Shown here: piece after piece, positions 24,410 through 34,830 of the stretch
How positions within the stretch are numbered: position 1 is the stretch's first letter
How the letters are laid out: the number at the start of each line of letters is the position of its first letter
From: Bolinopsis microptera
Taxonomy: Eukaryota > Ctenophora > Tentaculata > Lobata > Bolinopsidae
Length of the DNA: 60,000 nt
Direction: 5' to 3'
Assembly (NCBI RefSeq): GCF_026151205.1
Contig: NC_087081.1
Span: 7,437,246 to 7,497,245, forward strand
Position numbers and translations under genes: made by a program
Notes under the pieces: generated by a model
What the model was told of the DNA's origin: nothing
The model's database searches: none
Seen by the model: the letters and a program-made list of their open reading frames with translations, nothing else

Positions 24410-25497
24410 TGTAAGAGCCCAGCCGTCGTTAAACGGGCTGTGAACTACAAAAGGTGGCCTGGAATAATACGTCAAACAACCTAGGGCGGAGAGTTTATTT
24501 AAGGCTCCATAGAAGCTTTCCTATAGCTCCCAAACATGATCAAACCTGGATAGCCCGGGCAAGCGGGTCAATACTTACCTGCATCATGTCCTCCTTCAGG
24601 TCCCACCAGGGTCTCGGGTTCGTAACGTTCCACTAATTTAGTGGCACTCGAAAGCCTCCGAGAGACACGGCATCATTCCGTATTAGTAGTGTTGTTATTT
24701 TAACGTAATTTCAATGACAATTTGCAGCACAGGATTGCTCCTGGCTGGTGACCCTTGTTGTCACTGATTTATATAATAACACCAGTAAGGTACGCCTATT
24801 TAGGGGGCCAGAATATAGCTTCTGACATCAAGGTAATTATACCAAGCAATGAATATATATTATCGTAATATCGTCATAATAATTTAACGTAAATTCTAAT
24901 CCTAAAGCCTTCTAGGAGTACTCACTCCGGTGGTCGTAGATCTCTGGTGAAGCTTAGAGGCGTAGAATCCGACAAGGTTCGACGTGGTGGCTACTCCGGG
25001 AAGTACTGCGACAGTGGCGTATCATCATCAGCCGCTCGAGGGTGAGGTCCAGAGAAATCGGCAGAGTTCATCAAGGTGGTGAAGTCCTTCCGGATACTTC
25101 CATCTTAAGTCACGAGTGGAAAAACGTAACGTACTCTGGATCGGTCCAAGAGAAGTGATGCGACGTGACACGTGGGTCACAGGTCGCTAGCGGTGGCTTG
25201 AGACCGACAGTCTCGGCGGCACTTCTGTGTAACCTACCGAGGCTGGCCGCGCTTGGTTCGTTATCAGACCAATTACCATTGTGGTATCTTATCACCCAAT
25301 TGAATGGTGAACCTTATCGAGTTCGGTGCCCGTCCTAATTATCGACACTTCAGCTCTCGGCTGGTGCGGCCGTAGGGTCGGGTTTCTGTAACCATGGCAA
25401 CCGATGTTACCATGACAACCGATGTCCGCTGGTACAGAAGGAGAACTATCTGCATAAGGTCCGGTCTTGGATAACGTCAGATCCGGGGGTTCTTACA
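24410..25497 (-). repeat. 5' LTR of the gag-only element
   Basis: 1088 bp, same ends as the 17212-18295 copy. It is 5' because gag is on the minus strand. It should hold the element's promoter; none was pinned down. Confidence 0.95.
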
Positions 25498-26663
25498 CCT
25501 AGTTACAGTATAACCCCTAGTTACAGTATAACCCCTAGTTACAGTATAACCCCTAGTTACAGTAAAACCCCTAGTTACTGTATAACCCCTAGTTACAGTA
25601 TAACCCCTAGTTACAGTAAAACCCCTAGTTACAGTATAACCTCTAGTTACAGTATAACCCTTAGTTACAGTATAACTCCTAGTTACAGTATAACCCCTAG
25701 TTACAGTATAACCCCTAGTTACAGTAAAACCCCTAGTTACAGTATAACCCTTAGTTACAGTATAACCCCTAGTTACAGTATAATCCCTAGTAACAGTGAA
25801 ACCCCTAGTTACAGTATAACCCCTAGTTACAGTATATTGTATAACCCCTAGTTACAGTAAAACCCCTAGTTACAGTAAAACCCCTAGTTACAGTATAACC
25901 CCTAGTTACAGTAAAACCCCTAGTTACAGTATAACCCCTAGTTACAGTATAATCCCTAGTAACAGTGAAACCCCTAGTTACAGTATATTGTATAACCCCT
26001 AGTTACAGTAAAACCCCTAGTTACAGTAAAACCCCTAGTTACAGTATAACCCCTAGTTACAGTATAACCCTTAGTTACAGTATAACCCCTAGTTACAGTA
26101 TAACCCCTAGTTACAGTATAACCCCTAGTTACAGTATAACCCCTAGTTACAGTATAACCCCTAGTTACAGTAAAACCCCTAGTTACAGTATAACCCCTAG
26201 TTACAGTATAACCCCTAGTTACAGTAAAACCCCTAGTTACAGTATAACCCCTAGTTACAGTATAACCCCTAGTTACAGTATAACCCCTAGTAACAGTAAA
26301 ACCCCTAGTTACAGTAAAACCCCTAGTTACAGTATAACCCCTAGTTACAGTAAAACCCCTAGTTACAGTATAACCCCTAGTTACTGTATAACCCCTAGTT
26401 ACTGTGTAACCCCTAGTTACAGTAAAACCCCTAGTTACAGTAAAACCCCTAGTTACAGTATAACCCCTAGTTACAGTATAACCCCTAGTTACAGTATAAC
26501 CCCTAGTTACAGTATAACCCCTAGCTACAGTATAACCCCTAGTTACAGTAAAACCCCTAGTTACAGTATAACCCCTAGTTACAGTATAACCCCTAGTTAC
26601 AGTAAAACCCCTAGTTACAGTATAACCCCTAGTAAAACCCCTAGTTACAGTATAACCCCTAGT
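25498..26663. repeat. 18 bp satellite, block 4
   Basis: The same monomer, again with TATATTGTAT marker units (about 25831 and 25984). It borders the LTR element on the left and the 405 bp repeat on the right. Confidence 0.96.
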
Positions 26664-27910
26664 TTCAATTTTCTTGTTGTGTCCACAACTATACCGTTGA
26701 TCAGAGTCACATCTGATGACTTCAGTGAAAGGGCTGATGACTTCAGTGAAATAGCTGGTGACCTAGTGAAAGTGCTGGTGACGATGAGAAAGACCATAAA
26801 CCAGGGATTCCTTCGGGAGCATGTAAGATTATATCCAAAGTTTGTTCGCCAATGGGGTGTGTCTGGGTGTCAAAGATCTTCAAGGTGGGTGCTACTTGTG
26901 ATGAACTCTAGAAGGATGGGATGGTAATACTCGGTCTGGCCGTCTGGAAGCCCATAGAATTCCAGTTCAGAAACCGAGTAAGGAGGTGCGGCTACTGATG
27001 AGAAGCCTCCTTAAAGTTTATTTGGGTTAGAAACGACATCTGGGTCCCTACCCTCGCACAAGATTATTTTCAATTTTCTTGTTGTGTCCACAACTATACC
27101 GTTGATCAGAGTCACATCTGATGACTTCAGTGAAAGGGCTGATGACTTCAGTGAAAGAGCTGGTGACCTAGTGAAAGTGCTGGTGACGATGAGAAAGACC
27201 ATAAACCAGGGATTCCTTCGGGAGCATGTAAGATTATATCCAAAGTTTGTTCGCCAATGGGGTGTGTCTGGGTGTCAAAGATCTTCAAGGTGGGTGCTAC
27301 TTGTGATGAACTCTAGAAGGATGGGATGGTAATACTCGGTCTGGCCGTCTGGAAGCCCATAGAATTCCAGTTCAGAAACCGAGTAAGGAGGTGCGGCTAC
27401 TGATGAGAAGCCTCCTTAAAGTTTATTTGGGTTAGAAACGACATCTGGGTCCCTACCCTCGCACAAGATTATTCTCAACTTTCTTGTTGTGTCCACAACT
27501 ATACCGTTGATCAGAGTCACATCTGATGACTTCAGTGAAAGGGCTGATGACTTCAGTGAAAGAGCTGGTGACCTAGTGAAAGTGCTGGTGACGATGAGAA
27601 AGACCATAAACCAGGGATTCCTTCGGGAGCATGTAAGATTATATCCAAAGTTTGTTCGCCAATGGGGTGTGTCTGGGTGTCAAAGATCTTCAAGGTGGGT
27701 GCTACTTGTGATGAACTCTAGAAGGATGGGATGGTAATACTCGGTCTGGCCGTCTGGAAGCCCATAGAATTCCAGTTCAGAAACCGAGTAAGGAGGTGCG
27801 GCTACTGATGAGAAGCCTCCTTAAAGTTTATTTGGGTTAGAAACGACATCTGGGTCCCTACCCTCGCACAAGATTATTCTCAATTTTCTTGTTGTGTCCA
27901 CAACTATACC
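26664..27910. repeat. 405 bp tandem repeat, 3 units plus 32 bp
   Basis: TTCAATTTTCTTGTTGTG recurs at 26664, 27069, 27474 and (variant) 27879. The period is exactly 405, and the array ends after 32 bases of a fourth unit. Units are nearly identical, with a few substitutions. Inside each unit is a shorter 21-24 bp repetition around TGACTTCAGTGAAAG. An 82-codon frame is kept in each unit because 405 is divisible by three, but it has no recognised domain. The array is embedded in the 18 bp satellite without a clear target-site duplication. Confidence 0.95.
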
Positions 27911-29765
27911 CCTAGTTACAGTATAACGCCTAGTTACAGTATAACCCCTAGTTACAGTAAAACCCCTAGTTACAGTATAATCCCTAGTAACAGTGAAACC
28001 CCTAGTTACAGTATATTGTATAACCCCTAGTTACAGTAAAACCCCTAGTTACAGTATAACCCCTAGTTACAGTAAAACCCCTAGTTACAGTATAACCCCT
28101 AGTTACAGTAAAACCCATAGTTACAGTAAACCCCTAGTTACAGTATAACCCCTAGTTACAGTATAACGCCTAGTTACAGTATAACCCCTAGTTACAGTAA
28201 AACCCCCTTGTTACAGTATAATCCCTAGTAACAGTGAAACCCCTAGTTACAGTATAACCCCTAGTTACAGTATAACGCCTAGTTACAGTATAACGCCTAG
28301 TTACAGTATAACCCCTAGTTACAGTATAACCCCTAGTTACAGTATAATCCCTAGTAACAGTGAAACCCCTAGTTACAGTATATTGTATAACCCCTAGTTA
28401 CAGTAAAACCCCTAGTTACAGTATAACCCCTAGTTACAGTAAAACCCCTAGTTACAGTATAACCCCTAGTTACAGTATATTGTATAACCCCTAGTTACAG
28501 TAAAACACCTAGTTACAGTATAACCCCTAGTTACAGTAAAACCCCTAGTTACAGTAAAACCCATAGTTACAGTAAAACCCCTAGTTACAGTAAAACCCCT
28601 AGTTACAGTATAACCCCTAGTTACAGTATAACTCTTAGTTACAGTATAACCCCTAGTTACTGTATAACCTTTAGTTACTGTGTAACCCCTAGTTACAGTA
28701 TAACCCCTAGTTACAGTAAAACCCATAGTTACAGTATAACCTCTAGTTACAGTATAACCCGTAGTTACAGTAAAACCCCTAGTTACAGTATAACCTAGTT
28801 ACAGTAAACCCTGATATACAGTAAAACCCCTAGTTACAGTATAACCTCTAGTTACAGTATAACCCCTAGTTACAGTATAACCCTTAGTTACAGTATAACC
28901 CCTAGTTACAGTATAACCCCTAGTTACAGTATAACCCCTAGTTACAGTATAACCCCTAGTTGCAGTATAACCCCTAGTTACAGTATAACCCCTAGTTACA
29001 GTATAACCCCTAGTTACAGTATAACCCCTAGTTACAGTATAACCCCTAGTTACAGTATAACCCCTAGTTACAGTATAACCCCTAGTTACAGTATAACCCT
29101 TAGTTACAGTAAAACCCCTAGTTACAGTATAACCCCTAGTTACAGTATAACCCCTAGTTACAGTAAAACCCCTAGTTACAGTATAACCCCTAGTTACAGT
29201 ATAACCCCTAGTTACAGTATAACCCCTAGTTACAGTATAACCCCTAGTTACAGTATAACCCCTAGTTACAGTAAAACCCCTAGTTACAGTATAACCCCTA
29301 GTTACAGTATAACCCCTAGTTACAGTAAAACCCCTAGTTACAGTATAACCCCTAGTTACAGTATAACCCCTAGTTACAGTATAACCCCTAGTTACAGTAA
29401 AACCCCTAGTTACAGTATAACCCCTAGTTACAGTAAAACCCCTAGTTACAGTATAACCCCTAGTTACTGTATAACCCCTAGTTACTGTGTAACCCCTAGT
29501 TACAGTAAAACCCCTAGTTACTGTAAAACCCCTAGTTACAGTATAACCCCTAGTTACAGTATAACCCCTAGTTACAGTAAAACCCATATTTACAGTAAAC
29601 CCCTAGTTACAGTATAACCCCTAGTTACAGTAAAACCCCTAGTTACAGTAAAACCCCTAGTTACAGTATAACCCCTAGTTACAGTAAACCCTGATATACA
29701 GTATAACCCCTAGTTACAGTATAACCCCTAGTTACAGTATAACCCCTAGTTGCAGTAAACCCTGA
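27911..29765. repeat. 18 bp satellite, block 5
   Basis: The same monomer to its end at GTAAACCCTGACTCG. The TATATTGTAT marker recurs (about 28012, 28379 and 28474). The ordered rare-variant string known from block 3 reappears at about 28630-28815, so blocks 3 and 5 share higher-order repeats across the LTR insertion. Confidence 0.96.
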
Positions 29766-29899
29766 CTCGGGGTTTTACTAATGATTTCCCTCATTTCTAA
29801 ATAGACTACTTTTTTTAAAACTGGGATTACAACCACAACTTTTTACTGTAATCAAAGACCTAATTCGATGTGCAGAAATATAATCTTAATCCAACATTC

Positions 29900-30824
29900 C
29901 TAACTCACCCTTAACATTCCACCCATCAGGAAGAGGACCTGCCTACTAGTTACCATAGTTACACTACTAGTTACCATAGTTACACTACTTGTTACCATAG
30001 TTACACTACTAGTTACCATAGTTACACTACTTGTTACCATAGTTACACTACTTGTTACCATAGTTACACTACTAGTTACCATAGTTACACTACTAGGTAC
30101 CTTAGTTACACTACTAGGTACCTTAGTTACACCTCTAGGTACCATAGTTACACTACTAGTTACCATAGTTACACTACTAGTTACCATAGTTACACTAGTA
30201 GTTACCATAGTTACACTACTAGTTACCATTGACACATGACTAGTTACCATAGTTACACTACCAGTTACCATATTTACACTACTGGTTACCATAGTTACAC
30301 TACTAGGTACTATAGTTACACTATTAGGTACCTTAGTTACACTACTAGTTACCATAGTTACACCACTAGTTACCATAGTTACACTACTATTTACCATAGT
30401 TACACTACTAGTTACCATAGTTACACTACTAGTTACCATAGTTACACTACTAGTTACCATAGTTACACTACCAGTTACCATAGTTACACTACTAGTTACC
30501 ATAGTTACACTACCAGCTACCATAGTTACACTACTAGGTACCTTAGTTACACTACTAGGTACCTTAGTTACACTACTAGTTACCATAGTTACACTACTAG
30601 TTACCATGGTTACACTAGTAGTTACCATAGTTACACTACTAGTTACCATAGTTACACTACTAGTGACCATAGTTACACTACCAGTTACCATACTTACACT
30701 ACTAGTTACCATAGTTACACTACTAGTTACCATAGTTACACTATTAGTTACCATGGTTACACTACTAGTTACCATAGTTACACTAGGTTATACAGTGTAA
30801 CTCACCCTCAACATTCCACCTACC
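29900..30824. repeat. 21 bp satellite between direct repeats
   Basis: From about 29945 to 30790 a 21 bp unit containing CTAGTTACCATAGTTACA repeats about 40 times. Variants include CTAGGTACCTTAGTTACA. The array is flanked by two similar 26 bp copies of AACTCACCCT(T/C)AACATTCC (about 29900 and 30798). Its CTAGTTAC core is shared with the 18 bp satellite. Open frames (TSSVTMV repeats) follow from the period of 21. Confidence 0.95.
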
Positions 30825-30844
30825 GGGCGTAGTCCCGAGTTACA

Positions 30845-32872
30845 GAGATGCAGTAGTGGGCCCCCACACATCCTCTAGTCCTCTAGCTACTCCGCTTCTA
30901 CCCACTGATAATAGAGTGGGAGATAAGTCTGAGAACGATGCTGCTAATGGTCTTGATAATTTGGGAACCCAGGTTCGTCATGGGCTTCATTGTTTAAATT
31001 AGTTAGGAGTAAAATAGTTGCAGTTTCAAGCTGACGTTTAAATTGTCCGATTTAAATTGGACAAGACAATGTTAATTTAAGATTGGAAAATCCCTCTTCC
31101 CACTCACAAATAAACACAATAAACACAGGATTTTGCATGTTGAAAAGTGAGACTTGTTGGACGTTTTAGGTCGATATTCTGACCATTGAAACTTTTTATA
31201 CCGAAAGAATATTGATCTTCCCTTACAAAATATCATGATCAACTACAGTCTGCATTCTACAATATTGTGACTTACTGTGGAATGGTTTGTTTATAGATTT
31301 TGCCTGTAGCCTCACAGAGTCACAGTGAATTGATGACTATACAAGATTTGGAGAGGTACAAAATACGTTTTAATTTGAGCATTAATTATCTAGAACCATA
31401 GAAGATGTGGTATACTTTAATTTATTATTGAAAAAATGGACAATAATCTTTCTTAAATAAGTTTCCTTTTCCTGGTAGTCGTAAAATTCAGAAGACAATA
31501 GTTTGTGAGGCTGTGGTAGAGTTTGTTAGTTAAGAATCGTTCGGTTTACCTTTATAATACTCTATATTTTGCACATAAAATAAGTATTTTTTCGAAATTT
31601 TCCATCAGAATAGTACCGACTAAACGTTGAAATAGTTGTTTTCGTTGAACAGCATGTGGCACTATTCAAAAAGCCTGAAATGTATTACCAATTACGTGGT
31701 GGAAGAAGGATGAGGATTTTTGGTGGGAATCTCTAGTTTGGTTTCGGTGGGATGATGATTAATCACTCTACACTCTACTGTCACGTGACTTCTTAAACAC
31801 GTCCTCTAGGTGGCTCTGAATGATTGTTCGAAATCCCGACCCTACAATCTTATCGCAACCCTAACTAAATCCCAAACTGAAGCATATGCTGAAACCCTGA
31901 CGAGAAATTAGACCAACTTCGTCAGTCATCTCATGGTCATATCACGTGATCGAGACAGTTTTTCGCCGATATCTCGCAAGGGGAGAATTTTAACCCTATG
32001 TCATGTGGGGTGATTCGGAGTCAGCGTTCAAAAATACATTTTTTAACTGTCAGGGGCCCTTTTAGAAAAATATCGAAGATCGACTGTAGAAGGATTTAGT
32101 ACGCTCGGTTTTGGTGGAAACCAATCTGAAACTGGTCAAAATGGGGACCCGTGGAAAAACTTAGCTCATGATATTACTATTGGCAAGCTAGCACGTGGAT
32201 ACTTGCACGCGCACCAACTGTTTTATAATATTAATGGTCGTTTGTCGGCCGCGCTGCGTATCAAGTATACTACTAGAACTTTTAATGTTAGCTTTTATTT
32301 GTAAAATAGTAATAGAGTAGATCAGTCTCATGTTAAAGTGGTTACTTGCGAAGACTTAATTTATTTCTTAAAACTAAAATGAACTATAATTTGCACTAAC
32401 TTTCGTTAATTTCAGTAAGACGTGTAACTCAATTCCTACCAAAATATTATGGTAAAATAACGGATACTCTGGCCTGGCAGTCAAATATGATGTGAGCCGA
32501 AATGATACCGCATTTATATTTAGGTGTCCCAATTGTAATTATAATCATAAAAACTGTGTTATTTCAGTTAAAATGCTCCCTATTATGTTTTTAAGTCTTT
32601 ATTAAAGTATTATGAAACGTTAAATTTTACAGGCTCGAGACAAGTGAGACAATTTCATAAACCAGAAACTAGAAAGCAATCAAACCACTCAATACAATAA
32701 ATTCCAGGCTTTTCACTGAAAACATAAAATATAAGCTCTTCTGCTTAAGAGTAAATATATCCTAGTACTAAAAATAACAGTCACAAGAATTTAGCCTTAG
32801 TTAGAAAAAAAAGATAACATTAATAATCAAGCAGCCAAGAAAATATATGTAAAAGCGTAATAATAAAATATA
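30845..32872. other. Non-coding AT-rich stretch
   Basis: About 2 kb without a frame, repeat or RNA signal that I can support. Confidence 0.5.
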
Positions 32873-33727
32873 TTATAAACCCCTCCGGGATAGAATAAGA
32901 TTCTGATAATCCCGGCTCCCGCTAAATAGATTCTGATAATCCCGGCTCCCGCTGTTAGTGTTTTCCTTGTCATACGTTGTATGACCCGCCGCGCACGAAG
33001 TGCGCGGCTCCCCCTGTAGCGTCGAAGACGCTATAGTGAAGCGGCAGTGGGGGTCACCGCGTGATACAATGTTTTCCCGCTGAATAAATAACCCCGGCAC
33101 AGCTTTTATAATCCCGCCCCGCTAATTTGGCTCAACAAGATTTGTTTTGTTTTGATATTCCATGAGAATTTCAACCGCGCACTGTCACGTGTTTTGATGA
33201 CGTGTATCACGTGACTAACTACTACGACGCGCATTGGTAAAAAATGTCACGTGACCTATGGCTTAACGTAAGAACTATAAATACACTCGATCTACGTATC
33301 GGTCTAATTGCAGGCGCTGGCAAAACTCCAGCACACTGCTTACATTACTTAAACTCTTACATTAATTGGACCAGTTCCAAAATTTGTCTCGACGGTTACA
33401 TTTGATTTTGTCGTGTTTGATATAAGCCATGTATTATAGTCGTCTACTTTGATGAACTTCATGACACGATATCATTATTAGCTTTTATCGCTTGCCAGGC
33501 TTAACTCGACGCCCCTTATCGATATTCATATTCATTCAACGTTCTGACTGAGGAATAATGTTTAGATATAACGCCAATTTCAAAAGTCATAGTACCTTAG
33601 TTGTGTTTATTTGGTAGTCCCCAATTCCATTTCATATTTTCCATAATGATCTCATATAGCTAGAAGTAGAATTAAGAGTAAAATGTCAAATTTGTTGGTC
33701 CTAGCACTAACCCGGAGGGGTTTATAA
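32873..33727. mobile_element. Terminal-inverted-repeat element, 855 bp
   Basis: Perfect 17 bp inverted ends TTATAAACCCCTCCGGG (32873-32889 and complement at 33711-33727). The outer TTATAA is itself palindromic, so it may be a target-site duplication. Inside are two direct copies of GATTCTGATAATCCCGGCTC (32900 region), then two hairpins with GAA loops: GCGCAC-GAA-GTGCGC (about 32991) and TAGCGTC-GAA-GACGCTA (about 33018). There is no transposase. The superfamily is unassigned; a TTAA-like target could hint at piggyBac. Confidence 0.65.
33186..33305 (+). promoter_or_regulatory. Promoter-like cluster: three E-boxes and a TATA box
   Basis: CACGTG occurs at 33186, 33208 and 33248, two of them as TCACGTGAC. 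A TATAAATA box lies at 33276-33283, with a start expected near 33306. It lies inside the TIR element. No coding frame follows, so the transcript, if any, would be non-coding or the element's own. Confidence 0.4.
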
Positions 33728-33909
33728 CACATAACACCGGCACGCTTAAGTTATATTAAAATAACCCCTCGTGCTAAAGCACGTCGGGGTTATTTTCATA
33801 ATAATCCCTCGTGCTTCGCACTCGAAATTATTATAAATTTTTCCCGCGCGTCGCGGGAAAAATTGAAATATAATCCCTGCGCATGCCGGGGTTATGTGTG
33901 TTATATAAC
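33720..33909. repeat. Foldback segment with serial hairpins
   Basis: The ends are imperfect inverted repeats: TATAACACATAACACCGGC at 33723 and the complement of TATAACACACATAACCCCGGC at about 33887-33907. Inside are three strong hairpins in a row: 33758-33795 (AATAACCCC stem, CGTGCT/AGCACG inner stem), 33800-33832 (AATAAT stem, CGTGC/GCAC inner) and 33835-33864 (AATTTTTCCCGCG/CGCGGGAAAAATT). It touches the right end of the TIR element, with which it overlaps by a few bases. Confidence 0.75.
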
Positions 33910-34182
33910 TAATCAGTGAGAAATCACAAAATACCAACAACAAAAAAGAAATAAACGATAGAAAATAAACAATCAAATTTTAAATAAAAAATTGTCTTAT
34001 ATTGGACAGTAATTGGATTGTCATGCTGTAACAAGAATTGTTATTATGTATAATAATCTCAAAATTGGACGTACAATATTACTTTAATTGACGACGAGTG
34101 GGTTATACGGGTTCCTGCTAGTTCCTATAATGCGATAAATCCGGCCCTGTGTCAAAATGTCCTTGATTAAAAAAGTTATATA

Positions 34183-34332
34183 TGTGAATTCTGGTGGGGA
34201 GGTGAAGCATTTTTTGTGACACATGGCAGCGATTTTAGGGTTTGAATAGTCGATTCTCGATAGTCGATTCTGATTGTTTAAAGTCTGTCACGTGTCAAAA
34301 GATATGCTTCACCTCCCCTCCAGAATCCACAT
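34183..34332. mobile_element. 150 bp MITE-like inverted repeat
   Basis: The arms start TGTGAATTCTGGTGGGGAGG (left) and the complement of TGTGGATTCTGGAGGGGAGG (right). They share GGTGAAGCAT and GACAC(A/G)TG further in, about 45 bases each with some mismatches. A TA dinucleotide borders each side. There is no coding capacity. Confidence 0.7.
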
Positions 34333-34704
34333 CTATACATCAACTTACAGTAGCTGCTCAAAATAAAAATGGATTGTTTGAAAAACCAATGACTATAAAT
34401 TCGTGGATCATAAAACTATTGAAATAACGAAGTAGCAGCTTTACAGTTCCTGGGCACCAATATTTTTAACACCTTATTAAGACACCATTGTAATTGTGAT
34501 CAGCTGTGGCTTGAAAGGAAATAATGTCCATCTACTTTATCATCTTCCCTAAGATCGTTCATACATTTGGTAGCTGTCCATTACGTAATATCACCCTGAG
34601 AGTAGAAATGTTAATCACTAATAAACCAATTAAGACTTATAAACTGTTGATGAAAGTATTCAGCCATCATTTTTATCCAAGTGTGGGAATCTATATCGTG
34701 TAAA

Positions 34705-34758
34705 TTTATTTTGTATAATGTAAAATGTACATTCATCTTGATGATAACAGTTTTTAAT
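34705..34758 (-). terminator. Poly(A) signals of the receptor gene
   Basis: Downstream of the receptor stop on the minus strand lie ATTAAA (34758-34753) and AATAAA (34710-34705), 73-126 bases past the stop. Either could direct cleavage and polyadenylation. Confidence 0.6.
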
Positions 34759-34830
34759 AAAACATATATCCTGCTTATTCGAAGAATCTATGTAAATCTG
34801 TAAAATCCTACATTATCATTAGTAGGTCTA

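Larger units (their letters stand above)
17212..25497 (-). mobile_element. 8.3 kb LTR retrotransposon with gag but no pol
   Basis: Two long terminal repeats of about 1.09 kb (17212-18295 and 24410-25497) start TGTAAG and end CTTACA or TTACA. The element is flanked by a 5 bp duplication CCTAG (17207-17211 and 25498-25502) from the satellite. The gag frame is on the minus strand, so transcription runs from the 24410-25497 LTR toward 17212. Only 1.1 kb follows gag before the 3' LTR, and no protease, reverse transcriptase or integrase motif is visible. The LTRs are nearly identical, differing by a few indels and substitutions, so the insertion is fairly recent. It must have moved with enzymes from another element. 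Confidence 0.95.

Noticed and set aside
27084-27737. 82-codon proteins repeated in the 405 bp units
   Set aside because: The frame is open in each unit, but a minus-strand frame is open too, there is no domain, and conservation is explained by recent duplication.
25965-29587. Long ORFs with SITPSY or TVTRGY repeats in the 18 bp satellite
   Set aside because: The period is a multiple of three, so frames stay open on both strands at once; there are no splice or start signals, and the same pattern covers every block.
7597-29765. CRISPR-like array or telomere repeat
   Set aside because: Monomers are directly abutting with no spacers, and the unit is not a known telomere motif; the genome is clearly that of an animal.
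29900-30832. ORFs of 198 and 291 codons in the 21 bp array
   Set aside because: Same cause: a 21-base period without stops gives open frames on both strands.
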